Shown one piece after another: positions 17,790 to 26,048 of a stretch of DNA of 64,000 nt (the stretch's first letter is position 1; each line of letters starts with the position of its first letter). Source of the DNA: Cognaticolwellia beringensis (GTDB lineage: Bacteria; Pseudomonadota; Gammaproteobacteria; Enterobacterales; Alteromonadaceae); contig NZ_CP020465.1 in assembly GCF_002076895.1 (NCBI RefSeq), forward strand, positions 1,798,001-1,862,000, read 5' to 3'. A program made the position numbers and the translations under genes. Below the pieces are notes generated by a model. The model saw only the letters and a list, made by a program, of their open reading frames with translations, made no database searches and was not told the origin of the DNA.

Positions 17790-17877
17790 GTTCTCGTTAG
17801 AACACCTGTTGTATTAATTTTGAATTTAGCTTCCCCAAGCTTCTATACCGATGGCCCCTTTAGCCATCGGTTTTTTT
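17790..17877 (+). ncRNA. candidate small RNA, copy 1 of a two-member family
   Basis: Predicted transcript of about 88 nt in the 479-base gap between two leftward genes, on the opposite strand. The start is placed seven bases after the TATAAT. Three hairpins are visible: GTTCT-CGTT-AGAAC at the 5' end (17790-17803), AGCTT-CCCC-AAGCT (17828-17841) with four C in the loop, and the intrinsic terminator CCGATGGC / GCCATCGG followed by seven T (17848-17877). The segment TGTTGT...TAATTT...AGCTTCCCC and the whole promoter are shared with a second locus at 34382-34475. The CUUCCCC loop could pair with a Shine-Dalgarno region; that is inference. I know of no named family it matches. Confidence 0.75.
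17848..17877 (+). terminator. strong intrinsic terminator of small RNA copy 1
   Basis: A perfect 8-bp GC-rich stem CCGATGGC / GCCATCGG, a 7-base loop and seven T. It functions only on the plus strand; there is no T run for the minus strand, although both neighbouring protein genes are on the minus strand. This orientation is the first hint of a plus-strand RNA here. Confidence 0.92.
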
Positions 17878-17941
17878 CTGCCTAAAATTCGATCTTAACT
17901 TTTTCCTATGAAAAATTAGTCACAATTATCTGCTTAAACCA

Positions 17942-18403
17942 CTAATGCTTTTTAGGCTCGTCTGCACAATGCCAAGCAACAAATTTCCATGATTTTTTAT
18001 CTTTCACTAGTACATCACTGCAGCGGCCATGCGTAACTTTTTGATCGCCTTTTTTAGAAGTAGTGCCATTGGAATAGTAATAATGAGCGACAGCAGTGTC
18101 ACCATGTACAACAATTGCAGTCGGGCTGTACTCTGCAACATTATTAATGGTTCCATCGTCAAGACTAAATTTTTCCCAACGCTTTATTGCGCTACGACTG
18201 CGAGGCATTGGCGTACTACTGCCCCAAACTATTGCGTCTTCGGTTACCCATTTATCAGTCCAATTGTTATCACGTTTATCAATATCTTCATATGAGGCTA
18301 AAACAATGTTCCAGACTTCAGTTTGTTGTTTATTCCAACTTTCGGCATGCGTACTAAAAGCAGCAATAGTAATGATTAATACTATGGTAAGTTTAACGTT
18401 CAT
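17942..18403 (-). CDS. exported NTF2-like (SnoaL/DUF4440-type) protein
   Basis: A 153-aa periplasmic protein. I start at ATG 18403, preceded by AAGGA at ten bases, giving a clean signal peptide (residues 1-20, ending in THA); the longer frame adds 16 residues without signal character. The mature protein has the cone-shaped NTF2 pattern: an N-terminal helix (QQTEVWNIVLASYEDIDKRD), TDKWVTEDAIVWG, a region SAIKRWEKF, and the closing strands TAIVVHGDTAVAHYYY and KKSWKFVAWHCA. Members act as small-molecule isomerases or ligand-binding proteins, and nothing here points to a substrate. The gene is followed at its 3' side by the oppositely oriented small RNA. Confidence 0.75.
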   Translation of the reverse strand: MNVKLTIVLIITIAAFSTHAESWNKQQTEVWNIVLASYEDIDKRDNNWTDKWVTEDAIVWGSSTPMPRSRSAIKRWEKFSLDDGTINNVAEYSPTAIVVHGDTAVAHYYYSNGTTSKKGDQKVTHGRCSDVLVKDKKSWKFVAWHCADEPKKH

Positions 18404-18766
18404 TTTTCTGATCCTTGTTGATGTTTCGACAAGGCTTACTAAACAACTCATTTCTAAGTAAACTCTAATTTTCGATTATCGCTCATTAAATATAGCAGCT
18501 TTATATTTTCTGGCTTTTTATGCTTAAAGTGACCAGTACTAGGAAATGAATTACGCCTTCTTAGAATGAGCTATTATTTACTTCAACAGGTATTAACTCT
18601 CGTTTACCTTGTTATATGGAATTTATGCTCAATATAGATTCAATACTATGGCGAATTATTACTTAACTTTCCGGTCTATTGTTAAGCAGTAATGATCAGG
18701 ATAATATTTCATTTATTTTTTGTATCAATAAGTCATTAATCGCCATCAAGCTACTCAGGAGTGCTT
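18404..18766. other. 363-base divergent intergenic region
   Basis: Separates the leftward NTF2-like gene from the rightward msr genes and must hold both promoters. It is AT-rich, and I see no convincing -35/-10 pair, operator or small ORF. Confidence 0.4.
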
Positions 18767-19210
18767 ATGTCACAATATACAAAATCAAGCGATGCGGTTA
18801 ACGCGTTAACCGCTGAACAATATCGTGTCACCCAAGAAAGTGGTACTGAACGTCCGTGGACTGGTGAACTATTAGAAAATACTGCACCTGGTATTTATGT
18901 TGATGTTGTTTCAGGCGAGCCATTGTTTGCCTCAGCAGATAAGTTTGACGCTGGCTGTGGTTGGCCAAGTTTCAGTAAGCCCATTGAAAGCACAAATGTG
19001 AGTGAACTTACCGACGATACTCATGGCATGGTGCGAACAGAAGTTCGCTCAACACATGGTGACAGTCATTTAGGTCATGTATTTACCGATGGCCCGGTTG
19101 CACAAGGTGGCTTACGCTATTGTATTAATTCTGCTTCACTGAAATTTATTCATCGTGACCATATGATCGCTGAAGGTTATGAAGCCTATTTACCACAAGT
19201 AGAGGGATAA
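18767..19210 (+). CDS. msrB: peptide-methionine (R)-S-oxide reductase
   Basis: MsrB, 147 aa, reduces the R epimer of methionine sulfoxide in proteins. The family motifs DAGCGWPSF (about residue 65) and [11 protein letters not shown] (catalytic Cys about 119) are present with GDSHLGHVF. The two CxxC zinc pairs found in many MsrBs are missing (the position reads [13 protein letters not shown]), so this is the zinc-free form. ATG 18767 is chosen because AGGAG lies six bases upstream; the GTG six bases earlier would overlap that site. It is the first of three methionine-sulfoxide-reductase-like genes, the next starting three bases after its stop. Confidence 0.95.
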   Translation: MSQYTKSSDAVNALTAEQYRVTQESGTERPWTGELLENTAPGIYVDVVSGEPLFASADKFDAGCGWPSFSKPIESTNVSELTDDTHGMVRTEVRSTHGDSHLGHVFTDGPVAQGGLRYCINSASLKFIHRDHMIAEGYEAYLPQVEG

Positions 19211-19213
19211 AAC

Positions 19214-19711
19214 ATGACAATTGAACGAGCCGTGCTAGCAGGTGGTTGCTTTTGGGGCATGCAAGATTTAATACGTAAATTACCTGGCATTACCAAAACG
19301 TGTGCTGGTTATACTGGTGGCGATGTTAAAAATGCGACTTACCGAAATCACGGCAACCATGCTGAAGGCCTTGAAGTGTATTTTGATAATACTGTGATCG
19401 GGTATCGAAAAATTTTAGAACTATTCTTCCAAATACATGATCCTACGACAGAAAATAGACAAGGCAATGATCTTGGCAGTGAATATCGCTCGGCAATTTA
19501 TTACACTAGCCCAGAGCAAAAATCTATCGCGGACAAAACCATAGCAGATGTTAATGCTTCTGGTTTGTGGCCGGGAAAAGTGGTTACTGAAGTAGAGCCG
19601 GTTGGTGACTTTTGGCAAGCTGAGGTTGAGCATCAAGATTATTTACAGCGTGTTCCCAATGGCTACACTTGCCATTTCCCACGCGCCGATTGGGTGCTAC
19701 CTGAAAAATAA
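19214..19711 (+). CDS. msrA: peptide-methionine (S)-S-oxide reductase
   Basis: MsrA, 165 aa, reduces the S epimer. The catalytic motif GGCFWG (Cys about residue 13) is near the N-terminus, followed by [21 protein letters not shown], the FFQIHDPT motif and [15 protein letters not shown]. It lacks a signal peptide and so acts in the cytoplasm. It starts three bases after the msrB stop and is clearly in the same operon, giving reductases for both sulfoxide epimers from one transcript. Confidence 0.95.
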   Translation: MTIERAVLAGGCFWGMQDLIRKLPGITKTCAGYTGGDVKNATYRNHGNHAEGLEVYFDNTVIGYRKILELFFQIHDPTTENRQGNDLGSEYRSAIYYTSPEQKSIADKTIADVNASGLWPGKVVTEVEPVGDFWQAEVEHQDYLQRVPNGYTCHFPRADWVLPEK

Positions 19712-19718
19712 CCGTAAA

Positions 19719-20246
19719 GTGACAACAAGTAAAGTTGGGCTAGGCGGCGGATGTCATTGGTGTACCGAAGGCGTATTTGCATCATTAAATGGCATTGTAA
19801 AAATCAATCAAGGGTGGATAAGCTCTACAGGTACAAATACGCAATTTTCTGAAGCCATTGAAGTATATTTTGAGCCAGATGTTATTGCACTAACCGATTT
19901 GATCAGCATTCATTTACATACACATGCTTGTACTGCTGATCATTCAATGCGTCACAAATATCGTTCTGCTGTTTATACATATAGTGATGAACAAGCAGAA
20001 CAAAGCCATACTATTTTACGTGATCTACAATCTGACTTTGAAGAAAGTATAATTACGAAAGTGTTACCTTATCAGGAATTTAAAACCAATAAAATAGAGC
20101 TGACTGATTATCTTTACTCCGCGCCAAGCCGACCTTTTTGCCAACAATATATTCATCCAAAATTACAACTGTTAATGCAGCGTTTTAGCAAACATGTGAA
20201 TTATGAAAAGTTAGTCACTGCGGGTATCGAGTTCACGAGGAATTAG
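19719..20246 (+). CDS. divergent MsrA paralogue
   Basis: A second MsrA-fold protein, about 175 aa, following msrA by seven bases. The active-site motif is LGGGCHWCTEGVF instead of GGCFWG, so the catalytic Cys is kept with an extra Cys three residues on; the helper regions are changed too (HTHACTADHSMRHKYRSAVYTY in place of the HDPT...GSEYRSA stretch, the latter half still recognisable). The C-terminus is longer (about 25 residues). There is no ATG between the msrA stop and the motif, so I take GTG 19719 as start; the next ATG upstream is inside msrA. Activity on methionine sulfoxide is likely but not shown by sequence. Confidence 0.75.
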   Translation: MTTSKVGLGGGCHWCTEGVFASLNGIVKINQGWISSTGTNTQFSEAIEVYFEPDVIALTDLISIHLHTHACTADHSMRHKYRSAVYTYSDEQAEQSHTILRDLQSDFEESIITKVLPYQEFKTNKIELTDYLYSAPSRPFCQQYIHPKLQLLMQRFSKHVNYEKLVTAGIEFTRN

Positions 20247-20310
20247 TTTATTGGGTACAACAAGCTATTTATCACGCTTTGCCTGGTAAGCAGAAAAGTA
20301 AGCTGAAAAC

Positions 20311-20340
20311 AAAAACGCCCCGATAACTCGAGGCGTTTTT
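20311..20340. terminator. bidirectional terminator between msr genes and engB
   Basis: AAAAACGCC and GGCGTTTTT flank an inner CGA/TCG stem, giving a hairpin with A runs on one side and T runs on the other. It lies 65 bases after the msrA paralogue and 20 bases before the end of engB, and fits as terminator for both convergent units. Confidence 0.9.
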
Positions 20341-20359
20341 ATATTCAATTATGTTGCCA

Positions 20360-21016
20360 TTACTCTTCAGTTAAAGGCGCTTCGCTTGATTCACTTAACG
20401 CTTGAATGTTCTCGTCTTGGAACCAGTCGCAAATCACTTTATCAGCCTGCTCTGAGCCTGTGCGTTTTAACGACGAAAACGCCTGTACCTTAATATCAGC
20501 ATTGAGTGCTGCTAATTCTTTTTTAACAAAATGTACTTGCGCGCTAACTTTACCTTGAGAAAGCTTGTCACTTTTTGTTAGTAGCGCTAAAACGGGTAAA
20601 TCACCATCTGCAGCCCATTGAATCAGATCCATATCAAGATCTTTTAACGGGTGACGAATATCCATTAATATCACTAGACCTTTCAAACATTCTCGCTTTT
20701 CCAGGTATTCACCTAGAGCTTTTTGCCATTTTTTCTTCATTTCCATAGGGACTTTGGCAAAACCATAGCCTGGCAAATCGACTAGACGCTTGTTTTCGGC
20801 AATTTCAAAAATGTTAATCAGCTGAGTTCGTCCCGGTGTTTTACTGGTACGCGCAAGGCTTCTTTGATTAGTTAATGTGTTTAACGCACTTGATTTACCT
20901 GCGTTAGAGCGACCTGCAAAAGCAACTTCAATACCACTATCTGCGGGTAAACGACGGATATCGGGTGCGCTAAGGGTAAAAGTCGCTTTGCTTAGATGAA
21001 TGGCTGTAGATGACAA
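20360..21016 (-). CDS. engB: ribosome biogenesis GTP-binding protein EngB (YihA/YsxC)
   Basis: Essential P-loop GTPase for 50S subunit assembly, 218 aa. Motifs: G1 GRSNAGKSS (about 35-43), G2 region TPGRTQ, G3 DLPGYG (about 79-84), and G4 TKSD (about 147-150). The N-terminus [28 protein letters not shown] matches the enteric protein closely in spacing. No ATG is available before this region; the start is TTG 21016, an unusual codon with a poor ribosome binding site. It is divergent from the cytochrome c4 gene, the usual arrangement in many gammaproteobacteria, where polA is also near; here polA is about 14 kb away. Confidence 0.93.
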   Translation of the reverse strand: MSSTAIHLSKATFTLSAPDIRRLPADSGIEVAFAGRSNAGKSSALNTLTNQRSLARTSKTPGRTQLINIFEIAENKRLVDLPGYGFAKVPMEMKKKWQKALGEYLEKRECLKGLVILMDIRHPLKDLDMDLIQWAADGDLPVLALLTKSDKLSQGKVSAQVHFVKKELAALNADIKVQAFSSLKRTGSEQADKVICDWFQDENIQALSESSEAPLTEE

Positions 21017-21213
21017 GGTTTAGATCCAACGATATAAATAAAAACCGCATTATATCGTTTTTTCACATTAAAGATGCAATTGTATTCAATTTTTGCTAAA
21101 AAAATTAGCTAAAAATCCCTCTAAAGTGCGTTAATGGTGTATGATGTTGCCGATTTTTCGGCTTATTGAATGCATTCAATAAAAAAACACAAAAGCATGT
21201 TGAGAGTTTTGTT

Positions 21214-22440
21214 ATGAAACATATTTTAACTTCGTTATTTTTAACACTATTAAGCATTAATATTGCTGTAGCTGCGTCGGGCGATGCAGATGCAGGTAAA
21301 ACTAAGGCAGCGACTTGTGCTGCGTGTCATGGTTCAAATGGCATTGGCGCTAGTGATACATTCCCTAACTTAGCCGGCCAACATTCAGATTATATTGTTA
21401 AACAGTTAAAAGCATTCAAATCAGGCGACCGTAAAGATCCACTCATGGCCCCTATGGCTGCAGCTTTATCTGAGCAAGATATGGCTGACGTTGCCGCATA
21501 TTTTTCCGGCCTACCACACGATGGCGGAAGTCAAGACTCTGGTTCTGCAAGCGCAGGTACATCAACTAGTTCAGCTCCTGTGGCATATGTACCAAACCCT
21601 GCTGCAGGTAAAAGCTTATACGAATTAGGTGATGCTTCTCGCAATATTGCCTCATGTATTGGCTGTCACGGCAGTGAAGGTAACAGCGAAGTTTTAATTT
21701 ACCCTAACTTGGCTAACCAACACCCAGAATACATCGCTAAACAGTTAATGAACTTTAAAAACAAAAGTCGTGTTAACTACGCTATGAATCAATTTGCTGG
21801 CAACATGACCGAAGATGACATCGCTGATATGGCGGCTTATTTTGCCGACCCTGCTGCTGTTGCTAACGTAGTTTCTCGTAAGATAATGCCAGCAGCGCCT
21901 ATCACCGATGAAGTAATAGCAGGTAAAGCTAAGTCTGCTACTTGTGCTGCTTGTCATGGTGCTGACGGTAACAGCCCTGTTGCTATTTACCCGAAACTTG
22001 CAGGCCAAAGCGCTGATTACCTCATAAAACAGTTACAAGAATTTAAAGCAGGCACTCGTAAAGACCCTGTAATGGGGCCTATGGCTGCCGCGTTAAGTGA
22101 ACAAGACATGTTAGAAATTGCCAGCTATTATAGCGCTCAAAAAATTGCGGTAGCAGAGTTAGCAGGATCTGATATTGGTAAGAAACTTTATTTTGGTGGT
22201 AATGTTAAACGTAAAATCACTGCTTGTGTTGCTTGCCATGGTGTTAACGGTAAAGGCATGAATAAAGCAGGCTTCCCAACTATTGCAGGCCAAAATGAAG
22301 CTTATTTAAAAGCGCAGCTAATGAATTTCAAAAAAGGTCAGCGTAATAACGATTACAACACCATGATGCAAAGTGTTGCAGCTAAACTTTCAGTTAGCGA
22401 TATGGATGAGTTAGCGAAATTTATGGCGTCGATGAAGTAA
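21214..22440 (+). CDS. tetraheme cytochrome c (tandem-duplicated cytochrome c4)
   Basis: A periplasmic cytochrome of 408 aa. ATG 21214 gives a signal peptide (residues 1-21, ending AVA); an upstream in-frame ATG at 21166 would add 16 residues before the signal. Four heme sites are seen: CAACH, CIGCH, CAACH and CVACH, spaced so that the protein is two diheme c4 units in tandem, with axial-Met candidates in the DPLMAPMAAAL and DPVMGPMAAAL stretches. The usual cytochrome c4 has about 200 residues and two hemes, so this is twice the family length. Cytochrome c4 carries electrons from the bc1 complex to terminal oxidases. A terminator and a second c4 gene follow. Confidence 0.9.
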   Translation: MKHILTSLFLTLLSINIAVAASGDADAGKTKAATCAACHGSNGIGASDTFPNLAGQHSDYIVKQLKAFKSGDRKDPLMAPMAAALSEQDMADVAAYFSGLPHDGGSQDSGSASAGTSTSSAPVAYVPNPAAGKSLYELGDASRNIASCIGCHGSEGNSEVLIYPNLANQHPEYIAKQLMNFKNKSRVNYAMNQFAGNMTEDDIADMAAYFADPAAVANVVSRKIMPAAPITDEVIAGKAKSATCAACHGADGNSPVAIYPKLAGQSADYLIKQLQEFKAGTRKDPVMGPMAAALSEQDMLEIASYYSAQKIAVAELAGSDIGKKLYFGGNVKRKITACVACHGVNGKGMNKAGFPTIAGQNEAYLKAQLMNFKKGQRNNDYNTMMQSVAAKLSVSDMDELAKFMASMK

Positions 22441-22475
22441 ATTTAACGTTTTAATTACTAACATTTATGGCCATC

Positions 22476-22503
22476 AAAAAAGCAGCGTATATCGCTGCTT
22501 TTT
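22476..22503 (+). terminator. terminator of the tetraheme cytochrome gene
   Basis: AAAAGCAGCG, a five-base loop and CGCTGCTTTTT, 36 bases after the stop. The same stem sequence ends the next gene (23331-23359), so the terminator was duplicated along with the gene. Confidence 0.92.
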
Positions 22504-22568
22504 CATATTTACAGGTAAAATTTTTAAAGCACAGCTAAACAATTCGTTGATTTTATTCATGTCATTAT

Positions 22569-22595
22569 TTCACAATCATTAAATTCGTGTAGAAT
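22569..22595 (+). promoter_or_regulatory. possible promoter of the diheme cytochrome c4 gene
   Basis: TTCACA (22569-22574) and TAGAAT (22590-22595) separated by 15 bases, about 75 bases before the start codon and after the upstream terminator. The spacing is short, so this is a weak call; a promoter of its own is required by the terminator between the genes. Confidence 0.3.
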
Positions 22596-22669
22596 GCCAA
22601 ATCAACATAGTTAGCAAATTATTAGAAGTAAACCATTTATCGTGTTTACGACAAGCAGAGACTCAATCA

Positions 22670-23290
22670 ATGAAAAAATTTATCATTACTATTTTATTAG
22701 GATTAAGTGCAGTCGCTACAGCCAATGCAGCTGAAGGTAACGCCGAAGCAGGTAAAGGAAAATCAGCTATGTGTGCCGCTTGCCATGGCTCTGACGGCAA
22801 TAGTCTTGTGCCTATGTACCCTAAACTAGCTGGGCAAAGTGCTAGTTATTTGGTTAAGCAATTAGCTGAATTTAAATTAGGCATGACATCAGGTGGTAAA
22901 TCTGGTCGTGTTGACCCTGTAATGGGTGGCATGGCTATGACACTTAGCGAACAAGACATGGCCGACGTTTCAGCCTTTTATGCCAGCCAAAAAATAACGG
23001 CTGGTAGTGGTAACGCAGATGCATTAGGTAAAAAACTTTATTTAGGCGGTAACGCTGAAATGGAAGTTACGGCTTGTGTTGCTTGTCATGGTATTAACGG
23101 CAAAGGTATGCCAAACGCTGGCTTCCCTGCCCTTGCTAGCCAAAATGCTGACTACTTGAAAATTCAATTAGAAAAATTTCGTAACGGTACACGCAACAAT
23201 GACCTAAATGGCATGATGCAAGGTGTCGCAGCGAACTTAACTGATGATGAAATTGCAGCACTTTCACAATACATGTCGTCATTAAAATAA
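22670..23290 (+). CDS. diheme cytochrome c4
   Basis: A canonical cytochrome c4, 206 aa. The signal peptide is residues 1-20 (ending in ANA). Two heme-attachment motifs, CAACH and CVACH, lie about 90 residues apart, with the Met ligand regions RVDPVMGGMAMTL and GTRNNDLNGMMQGVA. It is very similar to the second half of the preceding tetraheme protein (ITACVACHGVNGKGM against VTACVACHGINGKGM), which argues for a local duplication. It functions in the periplasm as an electron carrier to cytochrome oxidase. Confidence 0.95.
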   Translation: MKKFIITILLGLSAVATANAAEGNAEAGKGKSAMCAACHGSDGNSLVPMYPKLAGQSASYLVKQLAEFKLGMTSGGKSGRVDPVMGGMAMTLSEQDMADVSAFYASQKITAGSGNADALGKKLYLGGNAEMEVTACVACHGINGKGMPNAGFPALASQNADYLKIQLEKFRNGTRNNDLNGMMQGVAANLTDDEIAALSQYMSSLK

Positions 23291-23330
23291 TAACGCGAGC
23301 TATTTAATAGCTTTTCATCTTATTATTTAC

Positions 23331-23359
23331 AAAAAAAGCAGCGTTCATCGCTGCTTTTT
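23331..23359 (+). terminator. terminator of the diheme cytochrome c4 gene
   Basis: AAAAGCAGCG and CGCTGCTTTTT around a five-base loop, 40 bases past the stop; same stem as at 22476-22503. Confidence 0.92.
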
Positions 23360-23494
23360 ATATTCAGGCTACTAAGTTAGTCGGCCATCTACAAAATATA
23401 CAATGGCGCTTTGCATGCTATTTACCATAACCTTCCATAAAGGCTATGACCTTAAAGCCAATACTCCAGTGTCATTAGCGGCGAATTAATACCT

Positions 23495-25186
23495 ATGAAC
23501 CTTAAACTTATATACCCAATATTACTGTTTACTAGCCTAATATCTATTAGCACAGCAACGGCAGAATTATTTCCTAAGCTAGCGATTGATGATCACCAAC
23601 AAAATATTTTTCGTGGCACTATAACGCCAGAAAGAGCCTGGTGGGATTTAAGTCATTATCATCTTGATATTAACGTAGACCCGATAAACAAGCATATTTC
23701 TGGTACCAACACCATGAAGTACATCGTCTTGTCAAAGCAGAAACGCCTACAAATTGAATTACAAGCGCCAATGCAACTCAACAAAGTAGAGCAAAACGGA
23801 AAAGTATTAGCTGTTGAGCAATTAGGTTATTCATATTTTATTACTGTTGAGCAAGAGCAAGAAGTGGGAAAAGAGTATCAACTCACTATGCACTTTTCAG
23901 GTCATCCTCGAGCAGCAGTTCGCGCACCTTGGGACGGTGGTATAACCTGGAATAAAGATGATAACGGTCATGATTTTATCGCTTCGTCGTGCCAAGGTTT
24001 GGGCGCCAGCATTTGGTGGCCAAATAAAGACCATGCATACGACGAACCGAATAATGGTGCCATGATCAGTGTTGAAGTGCCTGAGCATTTAATGGATGTT
24101 TCGAATGGCCGCTTAGTTAAGGTAGAGCATAATAAAGCTAAACAAACCAAAACCTTTCACTGGCAAGTCACAAACCCGATTAATAATTATGGCATTAATA
24201 TTAACATCGGTGACTATGTACATTTTGGAGAAAAATACCAAGGTGAGTCAGGCGAGCTTGACATGGATTACTATGTTTTACGCGACAACCTCGACAAAGC
24301 CAAAAAACAGTTCAAAGATGCTAAGCGTACTATTGAAGCATTTGAATATTGGTTTGGCCCTTACCCTTTTTACCAGGACAGCTTTAAGCTTGTTGAAGCG
24401 CCCTATTTAGGCATGGAGCATCAAAGCTCTGTTACCTATGGCAACGGTTACCAAAATGGCTATTTAGGCCGTGACCGCAGCCAAACAGGTGCAGGTATGC
24501 TGTTTGATTTCATTATTGTGCACGAATCAGGTCATGAATGGTTTGCTAATAATATTACTCACAATGACATTGCAGACATGTGGATCCACGAAAGCTTTAC
24601 CAGTTACTCCGAAAGTCTATTTTTGGAATATCACTATGACCAAGAAATAGCCTTTGAATATATTAGAGGAAAGCGGCTAAACATACAGAATAAAAGCCCG
24701 ATTATAGGGCAATATGGCTTACATCAAGAAGGTTCAGGTGACATGTACGACAAGGGTGGCAACATGTTACACACCCTTCGTCAGATCATCGACAATGATG
24801 ATACTTGGCGCAGTATTTTACGAGGTTTGAACAAAAAGTTTTATCATGGCATTGTCGAAACAGCACAAGTTGAAAGTTATATTAGTGATAAATCGGGCAA
24901 AAATTTAAGCAAAGTGTTTGACCAATATTTACGCGACATTCGAATTCCAACCTTTGAGTACTTTGTGAAAAATAACCAAGTACAATATCGCTGGAGTAAT
25001 ACTATCGATGGTTTTGATATGCCAGTGCGGGTGTTTATAAATGGCAAAGCCATGTGGCTTTCGCCGTCAAATAAATGGGCGAATATTAGTGTAGATAACG
25101 AACAAACTGAAGATAAGGCTGACAAAGTGCAAGTGATGGTCGATGCTAATTTCTATGTCAGTACCTTAAATTTACTCGGTAATTAA
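23495..25186 (+). CDS. exported M1 family aminopeptidase
   Basis: A zinc metallopeptidase of family M1, 563 aa, exported by an N-terminal signal peptide (residues 1-23, ending in ATA). The N-terminal beta domain (about 40-250) carries the substrate-recognition loop LGMEHQ (about 305-310), replacing the usual GAMEN. The zinc site is HESGH (His343, Glu344, His347) with Glu366 in IHESF, the exact HExxH-x18-E spacing of the family, and a catalytic Tyr candidate follows in DKGGNMLHTLRQI. It lacks the C-terminal helical domain found in the long PepN type. It releases N-terminal residues from peptides, fitting the neighbouring exported S10 and M16 peptidases. Confidence 0.92.
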   Translation: MNLKLIYPILLFTSLISISTATAELFPKLAIDDHQQNIFRGTITPERAWWDLSHYHLDINVDPINKHISGTNTMKYIVLSKQKRLQIELQAPMQLNKVEQNGKVLAVEQLGYSYFITVEQEQEVGKEYQLTMHFSGHPRAAVRAPWDGGITWNKDDNGHDFIASSCQGLGASIWWPNKDHAYDEPNNGAMISVEVPEHLMDVSNGRLVKVEHNKAKQTKTFHWQVTNPINNYGININIGDYVHFGEKYQGESGELDMDYYVLRDNLDKAKKQFKDAKRTIEAFEYWFGPYPFYQDSFKLVEAPYLGMEHQSSVTYGNGYQNGYLGRDRSQTGAGMLFDFIIVHESGHEWFANNITHNDIADMWIHESFTSYSESLFLEYHYDQEIAFEYIRGKRLNIQNKSPIIGQYGLHQEGSGDMYDKGGNMLHTLRQIIDNDDTWRSILRGLNKKFYHGIVETAQVESYISDKSGKNLSKVFDQYLRDIRIPTFEYFVKNNQVQYRWSNTIDGFDMPVRVFINGKAMWLSPSNKWANISVDNEQTEDKADKVQVMVDANFYVSTLNLLGN

Positions 25187-25258
25187 TAGTAATCAAAATA
25201 AAAAAAATATTCTAGAGTGGTAAAACTTTGCTGAATGCAATGGGCTTTACGTCACAAT

Positions 25259-25288
25259 ATAAAAAGGGAAGCGCAATGGCTTCCCTTT
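25259..25288 (-). terminator. terminator of the outer-membrane protein gene
   Basis: A 10-bp perfect stem AAAGGGAAGC / GCTTCCCTTT with a six-base loop. Read on the minus strand the stem is followed by TTTTTATATT, so it ends the leftward gene that finishes 25 bases away. Confidence 0.8.
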
Positions 25289-25312
25289 ATCGTCATATCG
25301 TCAATTAAAGCG

Positions 25313-25807
25313 CTAAAAAGCGTATTTAAAGCCAACGCTAAACACATCAGTTCCGTCGAAGTTTTCGAAAGAAGCTTCCACACTTGTTTTTTCATTCAGC
25401 TTTTTACCAACACCAGCACCAAAACCAAACTCCCACTCGTCGTCACTAATTGACGCGCCGTTGAAACTTGCTTTAAAATCTAAGTTAGCATACGACGGTA
25501 CAGCATAGGCGTAAAAGCCATTGTCAAAGTTATACTGTCCACGAACTGAAAGTGCAGTGAAGCTTTCAACTTCTAACTTAACTCCACTGATTTTATCATC
25601 GGAAATACCCGTGCCCAAACGTAACTCAGGCACCAAAGAAAACTTGCTGCCCTCTAGAGCAAATTCATAAGTTACAGCACCATAAATAACACCTAATGAA
25701 AGGTCATCATCTGAGAGGTTCGCATAGCCAGCGCCAGCTGACCAGTTAGCCGAAGCGGTTAAAGGTAATGCTAGTAAAGAAAATGCAATTAAAGATTTTT
25801 TAAACAC
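25313..25807 (-). CDS. small outer-membrane beta-barrel protein
   Basis: A 164-aa protein with a signal peptide (residues 1-20, ending in ASA) followed by alternating aromatic/hydrophobic strands (WSAGAGYANLS, GVIYGAVTYEFAL, FSLVPELRLGTGI, FTALSVRGQYNFDNGFYAYAVPSYANLDF) and a C-terminal strand ending in Phe (VFSVGFKYAF), as in 8-strand barrels of the OmpA/OmpW/YfaZ-like class. The porin or adhesin role is unknown. It stands alone between the convergent M1 gene and the divergent hutD-like gene, with its own terminator. Confidence 0.85.
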   Translation of the reverse strand: MFKKSLIAFSLLALPLTASANWSAGAGYANLSDDDLSLGVIYGAVTYEFALEGSKFSLVPELRLGTGISDDKISGVKLEVESFTALSVRGQYNFDNGFYAYAVPSYANLDFKASFNGASISDDEWEFGFGAGVGKKLNEKTSVEASFENFDGTDVFSVGFKYAF

Positions 25808-26048
25808 AATAATATCCTTTTATTATTCAACAAAGCGTGAATGTAAATATGAAGGTGCGCATGCTATCAACGCAATTTTTTTTAGGCAATGAGTTTGTTA
25901 TTACAAATGCATAAAATTAGTAACAAGCTATGTCTTTAGTGCCCCAAAAAAAGACCATTTTAATCTGGATTTAACGCAGACATATCAAGTTGTTTCGCGC
26001 TATGATCAAAGCACTATAAAAGTGCCAATATTTATTCGGAGTATTTAC

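Noticed and set aside
19602..19718. Longer N-terminal extension of the third Msr-like protein
   Set aside because: It lies inside msrA in another frame; the GTG at 19719 fits the MsrA fold better.
21166..21213. Upstream start for the tetraheme cytochrome
   Set aside because: It puts 16 polar residues before a signal peptide and has no RBS; ATG 21214 fits.
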